A stretch of DNA of 64,000 bases from Cellulomonas marina (lineage in GTDB: Bacteria; Actinomycetota; Actinomycetes; Actinomycetales; Cellulomonadaceae). Location of the stretch: NCBI RefSeq assembly GCF_900111925.1, contig NZ_FOKA01000018.1, positions 1 to 64,000 of the forward strand, read 5' to 3'. The position numbers were made by a program, and so were the translations under genes. Below, piece after piece: positions 33,683 through 42,300 of this stretch. The notes under the pieces are model-generated. The model had not been told where the DNA came from, did no database searches, and worked only from the letters and a program-made list of their open reading frames with translations. Numbering within the stretch: the stretch's first letter is position 1; the number at the start of each line of letters is the position of its first letter.

Positions 33683-35158
33683 TCAGGGCACCGCCGGCGC
33701 GAGCGACGGGTCGTCCTTCGGCGGCAGGACCGGCAGCGGGGTGCACAGCTCCCCGACGACCTGGATGCCCTCGCCGACCAGCTGCACCGTCAGCGTCGTC
33801 GACCCGTCGGTGGTGACCGCCGCCGGCGGCTGGACGAGGAACGGACCGACGTACGCGGCCGCCCGGTCGAAGGCCGCCTGCGCCTCCGCCGTCCAGGTCC
33901 CGGTGATCTCGACGTCCTTGACGAGCACGAGCTGCCGCGGCAGGTACATGCCCTGCTCGTCGCCCGGCACGTCGGGGACCATCGAGCCGCGTCGCAGGCC
34001 CGGCACGTACCAGTCCTCGTCGGCCAGGAGCTCCTCGTTCCACCAGCGGGTCCCGGTGGGACCGATCCGCGTGACGACCACCGAGCAGAACGAGAACCGC
34101 ACCCGCAGCTCGGTGCCCGTCGTGGTGGTCTGCGTGACCGTCGGCTGCTCGCGCACGTCGGCGAGCTCGACGTGCGCGAGCCGGTCCCGCAGGCGGATCC
34201 GGTCGAGGAGCACCCCCCGCACCGGCCGCTCGTCCGGCTCGGGGCCGGGCTCCGCGACGACGACCTCGTCGTGCAGCCGCAGCCGCCCCACGGCGGCCGC
34301 CGTCACGGCGGAGCGGGCCAGGGCCGGCCCGGCCAGCGCGTGCAGGCGCACCCCGGCCGGGACGGCGTCGGCCACGGCGACGCGCTTCGGGACGACGGAC
34401 GCCACCTCCGGCGCGAGCGCCCGGAAACGCCCGAGCTGCTCCAGCCGCAGGCCCCCGGTCCGCTGCACCCGCTCGGCGACGGGCTGCACGAGCACGTCCG
34501 CGAGGTCGACGGTCCGCACCGCCTGCTCCGGCGGCGGCAGCTCGACGAGGACCCGCTCGTCCTCGCGCCGGGCCACCGCGACGGCCTCGGCCGCCGGCAG
34601 CCGCTCCAGCAGCGCCTCGTCCACCCGGCGCATCTTCCACAGCACCGGGTCGACGGGCCGGGGCGGGGCGGGGGTCGTCGTCGTGGTGCTCTCGGTGACG
34701 GTCAGCGCCGTCTCGAAGGTGCGCCACGGCGCCTCCGTCGCGACGGCGAAGTCCGTGGGCTCCACTCCGAAGGGCAGCGCCGCCGGGTTGCCGCCGAGCG
34801 CGATGCGCGCCGACCCGATGAGGTCCGCGATGCGGCTGTACGCCGGGCTGTTCGCGGGCACGGCCGGTGTGCCGTACCGCGCCGCGGTGACGTACATGCC
34901 CTTCGCCGCCCGTGACCCGATCGTCGTGCCCGGCACGCTCGTCGCGTCGTCCGTGCGCAGCAGGAGGGGGTAGTCGTACTGGTCGGCCACCCACTCCGAC
35001 AGGCGCAGGGGGTTCACCTGCCCGCCCTGCACCAGGTCGTCGGCCACGGCCTGCCCGGGGTGCATCGCCAGGGCGACGCCCTCGTGCCCGTCCGGGTCGT
35101 ACGCGGCCAGGATCGCGTCGGTGACCTGCTGCCCCAGGGCGACGAGCTCGTCGCTCAC
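33683..35158 (-). CDS. Protein of unknown function, paralogue B of a coupled pair
   Basis: A 491-residue protein that I do not recognise. Its order of blocks matches its upstream neighbour: an N-terminal helix ending YDPDGHEG, a segment AMHPGQAVADDLVQGG, a long middle, a block WNEELLADEDWYVPGLRRGS then LVLVKDVEITGTW, and an end PPKDDPSLAPAVP. The middle has TVTESTTTTTPAPPRP and is beta-rich. No signal peptide or catalytic motif is visible. The GTG at 35158 overlaps the neighbour's stop by 4 nt, so the two are made together and may form a heteromer. Confidence 0.7.
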   Translation of the reverse strand: MSDELVALGQQVTDAILAAYDPDGHEGVALAMHPGQAVADDLVQGGQVNPLRLSEWVADQYDYPLLLRTDDATSVPGTTIGSRAAKGMYVTAARYGTPAVPANSPAYSRIADLIGSARIALGGNPAALPFGVEPTDFAVATEAPWRTFETALTVTESTTTTTPAPPRPVDPVLWKMRRVDEALLERLPAAEAVAVARREDERVLVELPPPEQAVRTVDLADVLVQPVAERVQRTGGLRLEQLGRFRALAPEVASVVPKRVAVADAVPAGVRLHALAGPALARSAVTAAAVGRLRLHDEVVVAEPGPEPDERPVRGVLLDRIRLRDRLAHVELADVREQPTVTQTTTTGTELRVRFSFCSVVVTRIGPTGTRWWNEELLADEDWYVPGLRRGSMVPDVPGDEQGMYLPRQLVLVKDVEITGTWTAEAQAAFDRAAAYVGPFLVQPPAAVTTDGSTTLTVQLVGEGIQVVGELCTPLPVLPPKDDPSLAPAVP

Positions 35159-36906
35159 GGCACCGGGGCCGGCTCCGGCACGGGTGCCGGGACCGGGTCG
35201 GCCGGGACGTCCTCGTCGGACGCGAGGTTCGGGTCGTCCTTGCGCGGCGCCTCGGGCTGGATCTGGCCGATCCACCCCGCGATCTGCGAGCCCAGCAGCT
35301 CGAGCGTGCCGCCGGAGCCGCTGCGCGTGAACCGCCAGCCGCCGGAGCTGTCCGCGCCGGAGGAGAACGCCCCGTCGGACGCGGAGCTCTGGTGCTGGAC
35401 GCTGCCGCCGAGCCCGAGCCAGCCCACCGACCCGCCGACGGACGTGCTCGACGAGCTCGTGGACCCGCTGCTCGACGACGACGCCTGCTCCCACGCGTCC
35501 GCCACGCTGCCGAAGTCGTCGCAGGTGATCTTCACGTTCCGCACGACGACGAACGCCTTGGGGATCATCGGCAGGAGCTTGGGCACGTCACCGATCTGGC
35601 CCGCGATGGTGCCGTCGGAGATCGCGCCCTTCTTCTGGCCGGTCAGGTACCAGCCGTCCATGTGGAAGAGGTCGCCGAGCAGCCACGGCCGCTCGATGCT
35701 GGCGACGAACCACTCGTACTCGAGCGTCGCGGTGGAGCTCTTGTCCTCGAAGTGGTTCCAGGAGCTCTCCTCGCCCGACGAGCCGTCCGTGTGCGAGTCG
35801 GACCGGTAGCCGGCGTTGGCGCTCGCGCCGAAGCCGAACATCGAGAACCCGGCGCTGCCCGACGTCGAGGACGACCGGTTGCGGTAGAAGCTCGACGAGA
35901 AGCGGTGCGAGCCGTGGCCGGACGACGCCTCGTAGTGCGAGGAGGACGTCACGACGCGCTGCACACCGAAGTCGCGGTTGGTGTGGTCCCACCAGGAGAC
36001 CGGGTCGATGTACGACCACGGCACCTTGACCGCGACCGACCCGCCGAGCCCGACGCTGTAGGCGTCGTAGAGCTGGTTGGCCTTGGCGATGAGCGAGGCC
36101 GCCGCGTTGCCGCCGATGGACTGCAGCGTCGCCAGCGCGTCCTCGATCTTCTGGCCGCCCATCGCCTTGAGGTCGTTGTAGGCCTGGTCGACGGCGTCCT
36201 GCAGCGAGGCGCTGGTCACGGGCCACGACTGGCCGGACACGGGGTCGCTCATCGCCCGCGAGTAGGCGTTGGCGAAGGCGGCGCGGGCGTCGGCGAGGGT
36301 CTTGAGGTTGCGCCGGTACTGCGTGTACAGCGGCGTGTAGCCCGTGAGGTTGCCGTTGGCGTCCTGGAGGTAGAGCGTCGCCTGCGCGGCGGCGATCCGG
36401 TCCTTGACGTCCTGCGCCGGCTCGGGGATGGGCTCGGCCTGCATGCCCTTGAGCGCCGCGAAGTACTCGATGCTCACCGTGCGCTGCGGCCACGCGACCG
36501 CGACGCCGTTGTCGGTGACCATGAGCATGTCGTCGACCCGGCGGGCGGTGTTGAACGCGCTGGAGATGGCGAGCTGGAGCCTCGGGTCCGGGCCGGCGGC
36601 CGCGGCCTGGGCGGCGGGGGTCGGCGCGGTCTCCGGGCCGGTCGGCGCGGTCGTCACCGGCGGCGGCGCGAAGACGCCGGTGCTGCTGACGGCGGCGTAG
36701 GCGCTGCCGCCCGCCGGGGTCCACGGGTTGGCGTACATCTTCGGGTCCACGGGCTGGCCGATGGGCAGCTGCATGTAGACCGCGGTGGTCGACGGCGAGC
36801 CGTCGGGGTTGACGAGCGACGCGGTGACCGCGTCGTGCATCTGGTCCAGCGCGTCGAGCAGTGCCTTGCTCACGGCACCGGTCACGGGCAGGTCGTCTCC
36901 GGGCAT
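35155..36906 (-). CDS. Protein of unknown function, paralogue A of a coupled pair
   Basis: A 583-residue protein. Blocks shared with paralogue B: VSKALLDALDQMHDAVTASL before NPDG, MQLPIGQPVDPKMY, a block WLLGDLFHMDGWYLTGQKKG then FVVVRNVKITCDD, and an end APRKDDPNLASD. Distinctive parts are a helical region (about 160-300) and a long Ser/Gly/His-rich stretch (HYEASSGHGSHRFSSSFYRN onward). There is no signal peptide; the tail is Pro/Ala-rich. The ATG at 36906 was chosen because a structured leader ends there. That leader closely matches that of the calpain-like gene at 50424-51935, so the two loci are probably co-regulated. Confidence 0.7.
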   Translation of the reverse strand: MPGDDLPVTGAVSKALLDALDQMHDAVTASLVNPDGSPSTTAVYMQLPIGQPVDPKMYANPWTPAGGSAYAAVSSTGVFAPPPVTTAPTGPETAPTPAAQAAAAGPDPRLQLAISSAFNTARRVDDMLMVTDNGVAVAWPQRTVSIEYFAALKGMQAEPIPEPAQDVKDRIAAAQATLYLQDANGNLTGYTPLYTQYRRNLKTLADARAAFANAYSRAMSDPVSGQSWPVTSASLQDAVDQAYNDLKAMGGQKIEDALATLQSIGGNAAASLIAKANQLYDAYSVGLGGSVAVKVPWSYIDPVSWWDHTNRDFGVQRVVTSSSHYEASSGHGSHRFSSSFYRNRSSSTSGSAGFSMFGFGASANAGYRSDSHTDGSSGEESSWNHFEDKSSTATLEYEWFVASIERPWLLGDLFHMDGWYLTGQKKGAISDGTIAGQIGDVPKLLPMIPKAFVVVRNVKITCDDFGSVADAWEQASSSSSGSTSSSSTSVGGSVGWLGLGGSVQHQSSASDGAFSSGADSSGGWRFTRSGSGGTLELLGSQIAGWIGQIQPEAPRKDDPNLASDEDVPADPVPAPVPEPAPVP

Positions 36907-36981
36907 GGTGTCCTCCGTCGTCACCAGCACCGGTCCGTCCGGTGCTGACGGGGAGGAGCAGCCGCGGCGCCGCCCTGATAC
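36907..36981 (-). promoter_or_regulatory. Structured leader with two boxes (copy 1)
   Basis: Reading toward the gene: GTATCAGGGCGG (36981-36970), 9 nt, TGCTCCTCC (36960-36952), then 45 nt to the ATG. Inside the 45 nt, CAGCACCGG and CCGGTGCTG form a 9-bp hairpin. The Shine-Dalgarno GGAGGA that follows is complementary to TCCTCC of the second box. That would enclose the hairpin and hide the ribosome site. The same boxes, spacings and fold precede the calpain-like gene (51936-52010). Confidence 0.6.
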
Positions 36982-37079
36982 ATGCGCGTGCGAGGTCACC
37001 GGCTCGGCGGCGGCCGCCCTCCGGTCACCCGCGGCCGGTGCGTGGCGGCCCGGTGCGGAGCGGGGTGCCGGCCGCGCTC

Positions 37080-37113
37080 GGCCCCGGCGTGCCGCTCAGG
37101 GCACGCCGGGGCC
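37080..37113 (-). terminator. Strong hairpin after the ethanolamine permease gene
   Basis: GGCCCCGGCGTGCC (37080-37093) pairs over 14 bp with GGCACGCCGGGGCC (37100-37113) around a 6-nt loop. It lies 57 nt past the permease stop and should isolate the paralogue pair from it. Confidence 0.75.
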
Positions 37114-37169
37114 TGCCGCGCACTCCGCACCAGGGCGCCACCCGGTGCTGCCCGACGACGAGCTGCGGG

Positions 37170-38624
37170 TCAGCGCAGCTCCGCCTCCGCGCCCGCGAGC
37201 ATCGCGAACTCCTCCTCCGGGGCGTTGGCGACGAGGTGGTGCCGCGACCACAGGAGGTAGAAGGCGACGAACGCCACCATCACCCCCGCGGTGATCCCGG
37301 CGGCCAGCGGGTCGACGACGAACGTCGCGGCGACCGCGACCAGCGAGAGCACGAGGCCGATGCCGGTGGTGACCACCCCGCCGGGTGCCCGGTAGGCCCG
37401 CGGCAGCTCGGGCTCGCGGATCCGCAGCACGATGTGGGAGAGGTTCAGCAGCACGTAGGACACGGCCGCGCCGAAGACGGCGATGTTGATGAGCTGGTCG
37501 CCGTTGTCGATGACCGCGGCGAGCACGAAGCCGATGGCGCCGGGCACCAGCAGGGCCCAGACCGGGGTCTTGCGGCTGCTCGTCCGCGACATCCACCGCG
37601 GCAGGTACCCGGCCCGCGACAGCGCGAACAGCTGCCGCGAGTACGCGTAGACGATGGAGAAGAACGAGGCGACGAGCCCGGCGAGCCCGACGTAGTTGAG
37701 CACCGTCGCCAGGGCGGGCGACCCCGCGGCGTTCAGCGCGTCCGGCAGGGGCGAGCCCGACGAGCCCATCGCCTCGGCGCCGCCGATGCCCGGGACCAGC
37801 ACGAGCACGAGCAGGCCCGTGAACGTCAGCACGCCCATGGCGCCGAGGATCGCCCGCGGCATGTCCTTGGCCGGGTCGTTCGCCTCCTCCGCGGCCAGCG
37901 GCACGCCCTCGATGGCGAGGAAGAACCAGATGCCGAACACCAGCGCCCCGAGCGCACCGGCCCAGCCGAAGGGGAGGAAGGCGGAGGACCCGGCCGCGGC
38001 CTCGTCGGGCACGATGTCGAAGAGGTTGTCCGGGTCGAAGGCGCCGATCGCGCCCGCGCCGAACACCAGCAGTGCCAGCAGCGCGACCGCCGTGATGGCG
38101 AACATCGCCTTCAGCGCCTCCCCGACGCCGACGAGGTGGATCCCGATGAACAGCGCGAAGCACGCGAGGTACACGGGCCAGCTCGACGTGAGCCCGAACA
38201 GCCCGAGCGACTCGACGTAGCCGCCGATGAACACGGCGATGGCCGCGGGCGCCAGCACGTACTCGACGAGGATCGCGACGCCGGTGACGTACCCGCCCAG
38301 CCGGCCGAGCGCTCGTCGGGCGAAGCCGTAGCCCGCGCCCGCCGTCGGCAGCGACGACGACATCTCCGCCAGCCCCAGGCACAGGCACGTGTACATGACG
38401 CCCATGAGGACGAAGGCGACGAGCATGCCGCCCCACCCGCCGACGGCCAGCCCGAGGTTCCACCCGGAGAAGTCGCCGGAGATGACGAAGGAGATGCCGA
38501 GGCCGGCGAGCAGCAGCCAGCCGGCGGCACCCTTCCGCAGCGAGCGCTGCGCGAAGTAGTCGTCACCGGCGGGCGAGTCGCCCGACGAGCTGCCGCCCGC
38601 CGGGCGGTCCAGGACTGCGGACAT
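37170..38624 (-). CDS. eat: Ethanolamine permease (APC superfamily)
   Basis: A 484-residue APC transporter with about twelve hydrophobic spans. The first part, YFAQRSLRKGAAGWLLLAG, then SGDFSGWNLGLAVGGWGG and LPTAGAGYGFARRALGRLGG, matches ethanolamine permeases rather than generic amino-acid carriers. VFGIWFFLAIEGVPLAAEEA is the conserved Glu region. A GGAGGA-type ribosome site precedes the ATG at 38624. It is the last gene of a leftward kinase-permease operon, divergent from a phospholyase, so import of ethanolamine for catabolism is the best reading. Confidence 0.85.
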   Translation of the reverse strand: MSAVLDRPAGGSSSGDSPAGDDYFAQRSLRKGAAGWLLLAGLGISFVISGDFSGWNLGLAVGGWGGMLVAFVLMGVMYTCLCLGLAEMSSSLPTAGAGYGFARRALGRLGGYVTGVAILVEYVLAPAAIAVFIGGYVESLGLFGLTSSWPVYLACFALFIGIHLVGVGEALKAMFAITAVALLALLVFGAGAIGAFDPDNLFDIVPDEAAAGSSAFLPFGWAGALGALVFGIWFFLAIEGVPLAAEEANDPAKDMPRAILGAMGVLTFTGLLVLVLVPGIGGAEAMGSSGSPLPDALNAAGSPALATVLNYVGLAGLVASFFSIVYAYSRQLFALSRAGYLPRWMSRTSSRKTPVWALLVPGAIGFVLAAVIDNGDQLINIAVFGAAVSYVLLNLSHIVLRIREPELPRAYRAPGGVVTTGIGLVLSLVAVAATFVVDPLAAGITAGVMVAFVAFYLLWSRHHLVANAPEEEFAMLAGAEAELR

Positions 38625-38686
38625 GAGGGGTCCTCCGAGGGGGAAGGGGAGCGGGTGCGAGCGGGGGGTAGAGGAGGGGATGCGCG

Positions 38687-39748
38687 TCAGGCGTCGAGCA
38701 GCCACGTGGGGCTGGCGAGGAAGCGCTCGGCGCAGAGCAGCGCGCCGGTGAGCTGGTCCTGGAGGGCCGGCGGGAGCGCGTCGATGCGGTGCGTCGTGGT
38801 CCAGCCGAGCATCTGCAGGCGGCGCAGCATGGCCAGCGCCCCCGCGTGCCGCAGGTCGGCCGCGGTGAGCGGGGCGACCTCGCGGTAGCCGGCCACCCAG
38901 GCCTGCGCCATGGCCGGCGCGTACGGCTCGGCGTCGACGAAGGACAGCGACGCCGCGAAGTCGTACAGGTAGTACGACCAGCCGCAGTCGTCGAAGTCGA
39001 TGACGGTGAGGTGGTCGGTCCCGGCCATGATGTTGGAGGGCCGCAGGTCGGCGTGGATGAGGCCCCACGTCGCCGGCGTGCGCTCGAGGTCGGCCAGCAG
39101 CGACAGGGCGCGGGACTGCGCGCCGGCCAGGAGGGCGTGCTGGCCCGGGTCGACGACGGCGTCCTCCCACCGGCCCCAGCGGGCGGTCGGCCCGACCATG
39201 TCGGGCAGGTCCCACGTGAAGCGCGTGAACCCGTAGGGCGGCTGCCACGTGCGCGAGTGCTGGTGGAACAGGGCGCTCCACCGGCCGATGGTCCGGTAGT
39301 ACGGCGTCGGGTCGGCCAGGTCCTCGAGCACCGTCCCCTCGACGAACCGCGTCGACACGACCGTCCAGCCGTGCCCGCGGTCGTCGCGCACGACGGCGTG
39401 GAAGGGGCCGCGCTGCGTGGGCACGGGGGCGATGAGGTCGACGTCGTCGAGGTCGTGCAGCGACCCGAGCCAGGCGAACTCCGACGCGATGGCCTCCGGC
39501 CCGCCGACGTACCCGGGCTGCGAGACGCGGACGACGCCGACGGGCCGGCCGTCCAGGTCGAGGCGGAACGTCGCGTTCTCCGAGACGGTGATGAGCGTGA
39601 CGTCGACGCGCTCGCACTGCAGGCCCCAGGCGGCGCAGACGCCGCGGTGCAGCCAGTAGGGGGCGGGCGCGCCCTTGGTCAGCGCGTCGAAGGCGGCGAG
39701 CGACGGCGCCCCGACGGGCGGGGCCGGCTCGGCGGCGGTGGCGGTCAT
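38687..39748 (-). CDS. APH-family kinase, probable ethanolamine kinase
   Basis: A 353-residue aminoglycoside-phosphotransferase-fold kinase. The catalytic loop HADLRPSN lies at 232-239 and the metal site VIDFDDCGW at 249-257. N-terminal lobe strands include ENATFRLDLDGRPVGVVRVS. Relatives phosphorylate choline, ethanolamine, homoserine or hydroxylysine. Clustering with an ethanolamine permease and a phospholyase-type aminotransferase supports ethanolamine. The ATG at 39748 follows GAGGAGCACC. The gene runs 62 bp ahead of the permease. Confidence 0.75.
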   Translation of the reverse strand: MTATAAEPAPPVGAPSLAAFDALTKGAPAPYWLHRGVCAAWGLQCERVDVTLITVSENATFRLDLDGRPVGVVRVSQPGYVGGPEAIASEFAWLGSLHDLDDVDLIAPVPTQRGPFHAVVRDDRGHGWTVVSTRFVEGTVLEDLADPTPYYRTIGRWSALFHQHSRTWQPPYGFTRFTWDLPDMVGPTARWGRWEDAVVDPGQHALLAGAQSRALSLLADLERTPATWGLIHADLRPSNIMAGTDHLTVIDFDDCGWSYYLYDFAASLSFVDAEPYAPAMAQAWVAGYREVAPLTAADLRHAGALAMLRRLQMLGWTTTHRIDALPPALQDQLTGALLCAERFLASPTWLLDA

Positions 39749-40098
39749 GGTGCTCCTCGGCAGTCCTGGCGCCCGCCGGTGGGCGGGACGGTCCTGCGGG
39801 AGGGGAGCGGGCGGCTCGGGACGCACCCTGGCGGGGCGCGCGGCTCGCCGTCCAGCCCCGCGGGGCCGCCGCAACGCAGGTTTTACCGGGGCCGGGCGCG
39901 GCAACGAACCGTTCACACCCGTGGTGGCGTCCGTTACGTCGATGTCACGGCGGGCGCCCGACGAGCGGGGCGTGCGCGCCCAGGATGGTGCCGACGCCGG
40001 GGGCACCCGGCGGGGAGGGGCCGGGCGGCTCCCTCAGGCAGAAGGCGCACCGCGCATCCCGCGCACCGCGCGCACCCCCCCCGTACAGAGGACCTCCC
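39749..40098. promoter_or_regulatory. Divergent promoter region of the ethanolamine locus
   Basis: A 350-bp region between the leftward kinase-permease genes and the rightward phospholyase-GntR genes. It contains the only AT-richer patches nearby (ggttttacc near 39880 and gttcac/gttacgtcgatgtcac at 39911-39949). One or more GntR operators are expected here, but no clean inverted repeat could be fixed. AGAGGACC at 40088-40095 is the ribosome site of the phospholyase gene. Confidence 0.45.
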
Positions 40099-41454
40099 GT
40101 GGCACAGCTGTCGAGCATCATGGACACCAACGCGTTCCGCCCCGACGCGCCGGGCACCGCGGCCGACGAGCGCACCCTCGCGATGACCCGCCGCCGCGCG
40201 GAGCTGCTCGGCCCCGCGTACCGCCTCTTCTACTCCCACCCCGTGCACCTGGTGCGGGGTGAGGGGTCGCACGTGTGGGACGCCGACGGCCGCCGCTACC
40301 TGGACGTCTACAACAACGTGGTCTCGCTGGGGCACTGCCACCCGGCCGTCGTGGAGGCGGTCCACCGGCAGATGCAGGTGCTCAACACGCACACGCGCTA
40401 CCTGCACGAGGCGATCCTGCGGTACGCGGAGGACCTGCTGGTGACGATGCCGACGCCGTCGGAGGGGCAGCGGGTCGGGCACGTCATGTTCCAGTGCACG
40501 GGCTCGGAGTCGAACGACCTGGCGATCCGGGTGGCGCGCGCCGCGACCGGGCACCAGGGCGTCATCGTGACGACGGAGGCGTACCACGGGGCCACGGACC
40601 TGACCGCGCAGGTGTCGCCGGCGCTGGGGTCCGGCGTGGTGATCGGCGACTTCGTGCGGCTCGTCGCCGCGCCGGACCCGTACCGGGAGGGCGAGGGCGC
40701 CGCCGCGCGCTTCGTCGCGGACGTCGTGGCGGCGGCCGCGGACCTGGACGCGGCGGGGCTGGGCGTCGCCGCGCTGCTCGTCGACAGCATCTTCTCCTCC
40801 GACGGCGTGCAGCCCGGTCCGGCGGGGGCGCTGCAGGGAGCCGTGGACGCCGTGCACGCGGCGGGCGGGCTGTTCGTCGCCGACGAGGTGCAGCCCGGGT
40901 TCGCGCGGACGGGCGAGGCGTTCTGGGGCTTCGCGCGGCACACGCCGGACGCAGACGTCGTGACGACGGGCAAGCCCATGGGCAACGGCATCCCCGTGGC
41001 CGGCATGGCCGCGCGGCCGGACGTGCTGGCTGCCTTCGCCGAGCGGTTCCCGTACTTCAACACCTTCGGCGGCAACCCGGTCTCCATCGCGGCGGCGCAG
41101 GCGGTGCTCGACACCCTGCGCGCGGAGGACCTGCAGGGGCGCGCGCTGAAGCTCGGCGGCCGGCTCCTCGAGGAGCTGCGGGGGCTGGGTGCGCGGCACG
41201 AGGCGGTGGGCGACGTGCGCGGCGCCGGGCTGTTCGTCGGGCTGGAGCTGGTGACCGACCGCGCCACGCGGACGCCGGACCGGGCGCTGGCGCTGCGGGT
41301 CGTCGACGAGCTGCGCGAGCGCGGCGTCCTGACCTCTGTCGCGGGTCCCGGCGGTAACGTGCTCAAGCTGCGTCCCGCCCTCACGTTCGCGGAGGCGGAC
41401 ATCGACTGGCTCGTCGGCGCCCTCGACGACACCCTCACGGCCCTGCGGGCCTGA
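40099..41454 (+). CDS. Class III PLP enzyme, probable ethanolamine-phosphate phospholyase
   Basis: A 451-residue class III aminotransferase-fold enzyme. The PLP site includes SESNDLAIR, EAYHGATD, DEVQPGFART with Asp262, and Lys292 in VTTGKPMGNGIPVAG. The motif YNNVVSLGHCHPAVVEA and the wording around PLP resemble the phospholyases that split phosphoethanolamine (to acetaldehyde, ammonia and phosphate) or phosphohydroxylysine, rather than true transaminases. With kinase and permease genes divergent, an ethanolamine route is likely. The GTG at 40099 follows AGAGGACC; an ATG at 40120 is an alternative. Confidence 0.78.
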   Translation: MAQLSSIMDTNAFRPDAPGTAADERTLAMTRRRAELLGPAYRLFYSHPVHLVRGEGSHVWDADGRRYLDVYNNVVSLGHCHPAVVEAVHRQMQVLNTHTRYLHEAILRYAEDLLVTMPTPSEGQRVGHVMFQCTGSESNDLAIRVARAATGHQGVIVTTEAYHGATDLTAQVSPALGSGVVIGDFVRLVAAPDPYREGEGAAARFVADVVAAAADLDAAGLGVAALLVDSIFSSDGVQPGPAGALQGAVDAVHAAGGLFVADEVQPGFARTGEAFWGFARHTPDADVVTTGKPMGNGIPVAGMAARPDVLAAFAERFPYFNTFGGNPVSIAAAQAVLDTLRAEDLQGRALKLGGRLLEELRGLGARHEAVGDVRGAGLFVGLELVTDRATRTPDRALALRVVDELRERGVLTSVAGPGGNVLKLRPALTFAEADIDWLVGALDDTLTALRA

Positions 41455-41499
41455 CGGGCGCGCGGGCGGCGCTCGCGGCCCCGGCGTGCGGAGGTCACC

Positions 41500-42291
41500 G
41501 TGGCCGACCCGGCTGAGCGGGAGCCGTCGCCGGCGGTGGCGTCCGTCGTCGTGCGGCTGCGGCGCCTCGTCGCGGACGGCGGGTACCGGCCGACCGAGCG
41601 CATCGGCGACGAGCGCCGGCTGGCCGAGCGGCTCGGCGTCCCGCGTTCGGCGTTGCGGGGAGCGCTGGAGGTCCTCGAGCGCGAGGGCCGCGTGCGGCGC
41701 AAGATCGGTCGCGAGGGCGGGGTCTTCGCCTCCGACGGCAAGATCGAGCGGCAGGTGGACACGGCCGAGTCCGTGCCGGACATCCTGCGGCGGCAGGGCA
41801 TGACGTGCGGCACGGCGGTGCTGTCCGCACGGCTGGCGACGGCGACGCCGACCGAGGTGCGGGCGCTCCGGTTGGACGACGACGGGGGCGGCGTCCGCAC
41901 GGGCGCCCACGTCGTGCGCGTGGTCCGCACCCGCAGCGCGGACGGCGTGCCGTGGTCGCTGGAGACGTCCGTCGTGCCCGCGCACCTGGCGCCCGGGCTG
42001 CTGCAGCACGACCTGTCGACGTCGCTGTACCGCGTGCTGCACGAGCACTACGGGCTCGGACCGGACGTCTCCGAGGAGACGATCGACGTGGTGCAGGCGG
42101 ACGACGAGCAGGCCGGCCACCTGGGCATCCCGGCCGGCGCGCCCGTGGTGCGGGTGGTCCGCGTGGCACGCACGGGGACGGGTGTGCCGCTCGAGTACGC
42201 GGTCGACCTGTTCCGGGCGGACCGGACGCGGCTGCACACCCGCAAGGTCGGCTACGTCGCGCTGGCCCGGACGGCCGGCGCCGGCGGCTGA
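41500..42291 (+). CDS. GntR/HutC-type regulator (UTRA domain)
   Basis: A 263-residue regulator. The winged helix spans about 15-80 with DERRLAERLGVPRSALRGAL and the wing EREGRVRRKIGREGGVF. The C-terminal UTRA-like ligand domain has LRRQGMTCGTAVLSAR, PWSLETSVVPAHLAPGL, SLYRVLHEHYGL and VPLEYAVDLFRADRTRL. It follows the phospholyase by 45 bp and is the probable local regulator, perhaps sensing ethanolamine or phosphoethanolamine. Confidence 0.88.
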   Translation: MADPAEREPSPAVASVVVRLRRLVADGGYRPTERIGDERRLAERLGVPRSALRGALEVLEREGRVRRKIGREGGVFASDGKIERQVDTAESVPDILRRQGMTCGTAVLSARLATATPTEVRALRLDDDGGGVRTGAHVVRVVRTRSADGVPWSLETSVVPAHLAPGLLQHDLSTSLYRVLHEHYGLGPDVSEETIDVVQADDEQAGHLGIPAGAPVVRVVRVARTGTGVPLEYAVDLFRADRTRLHTRKVGYVALARTAGAGG

Positions 42292-42300
42292 CCCGGTGGC

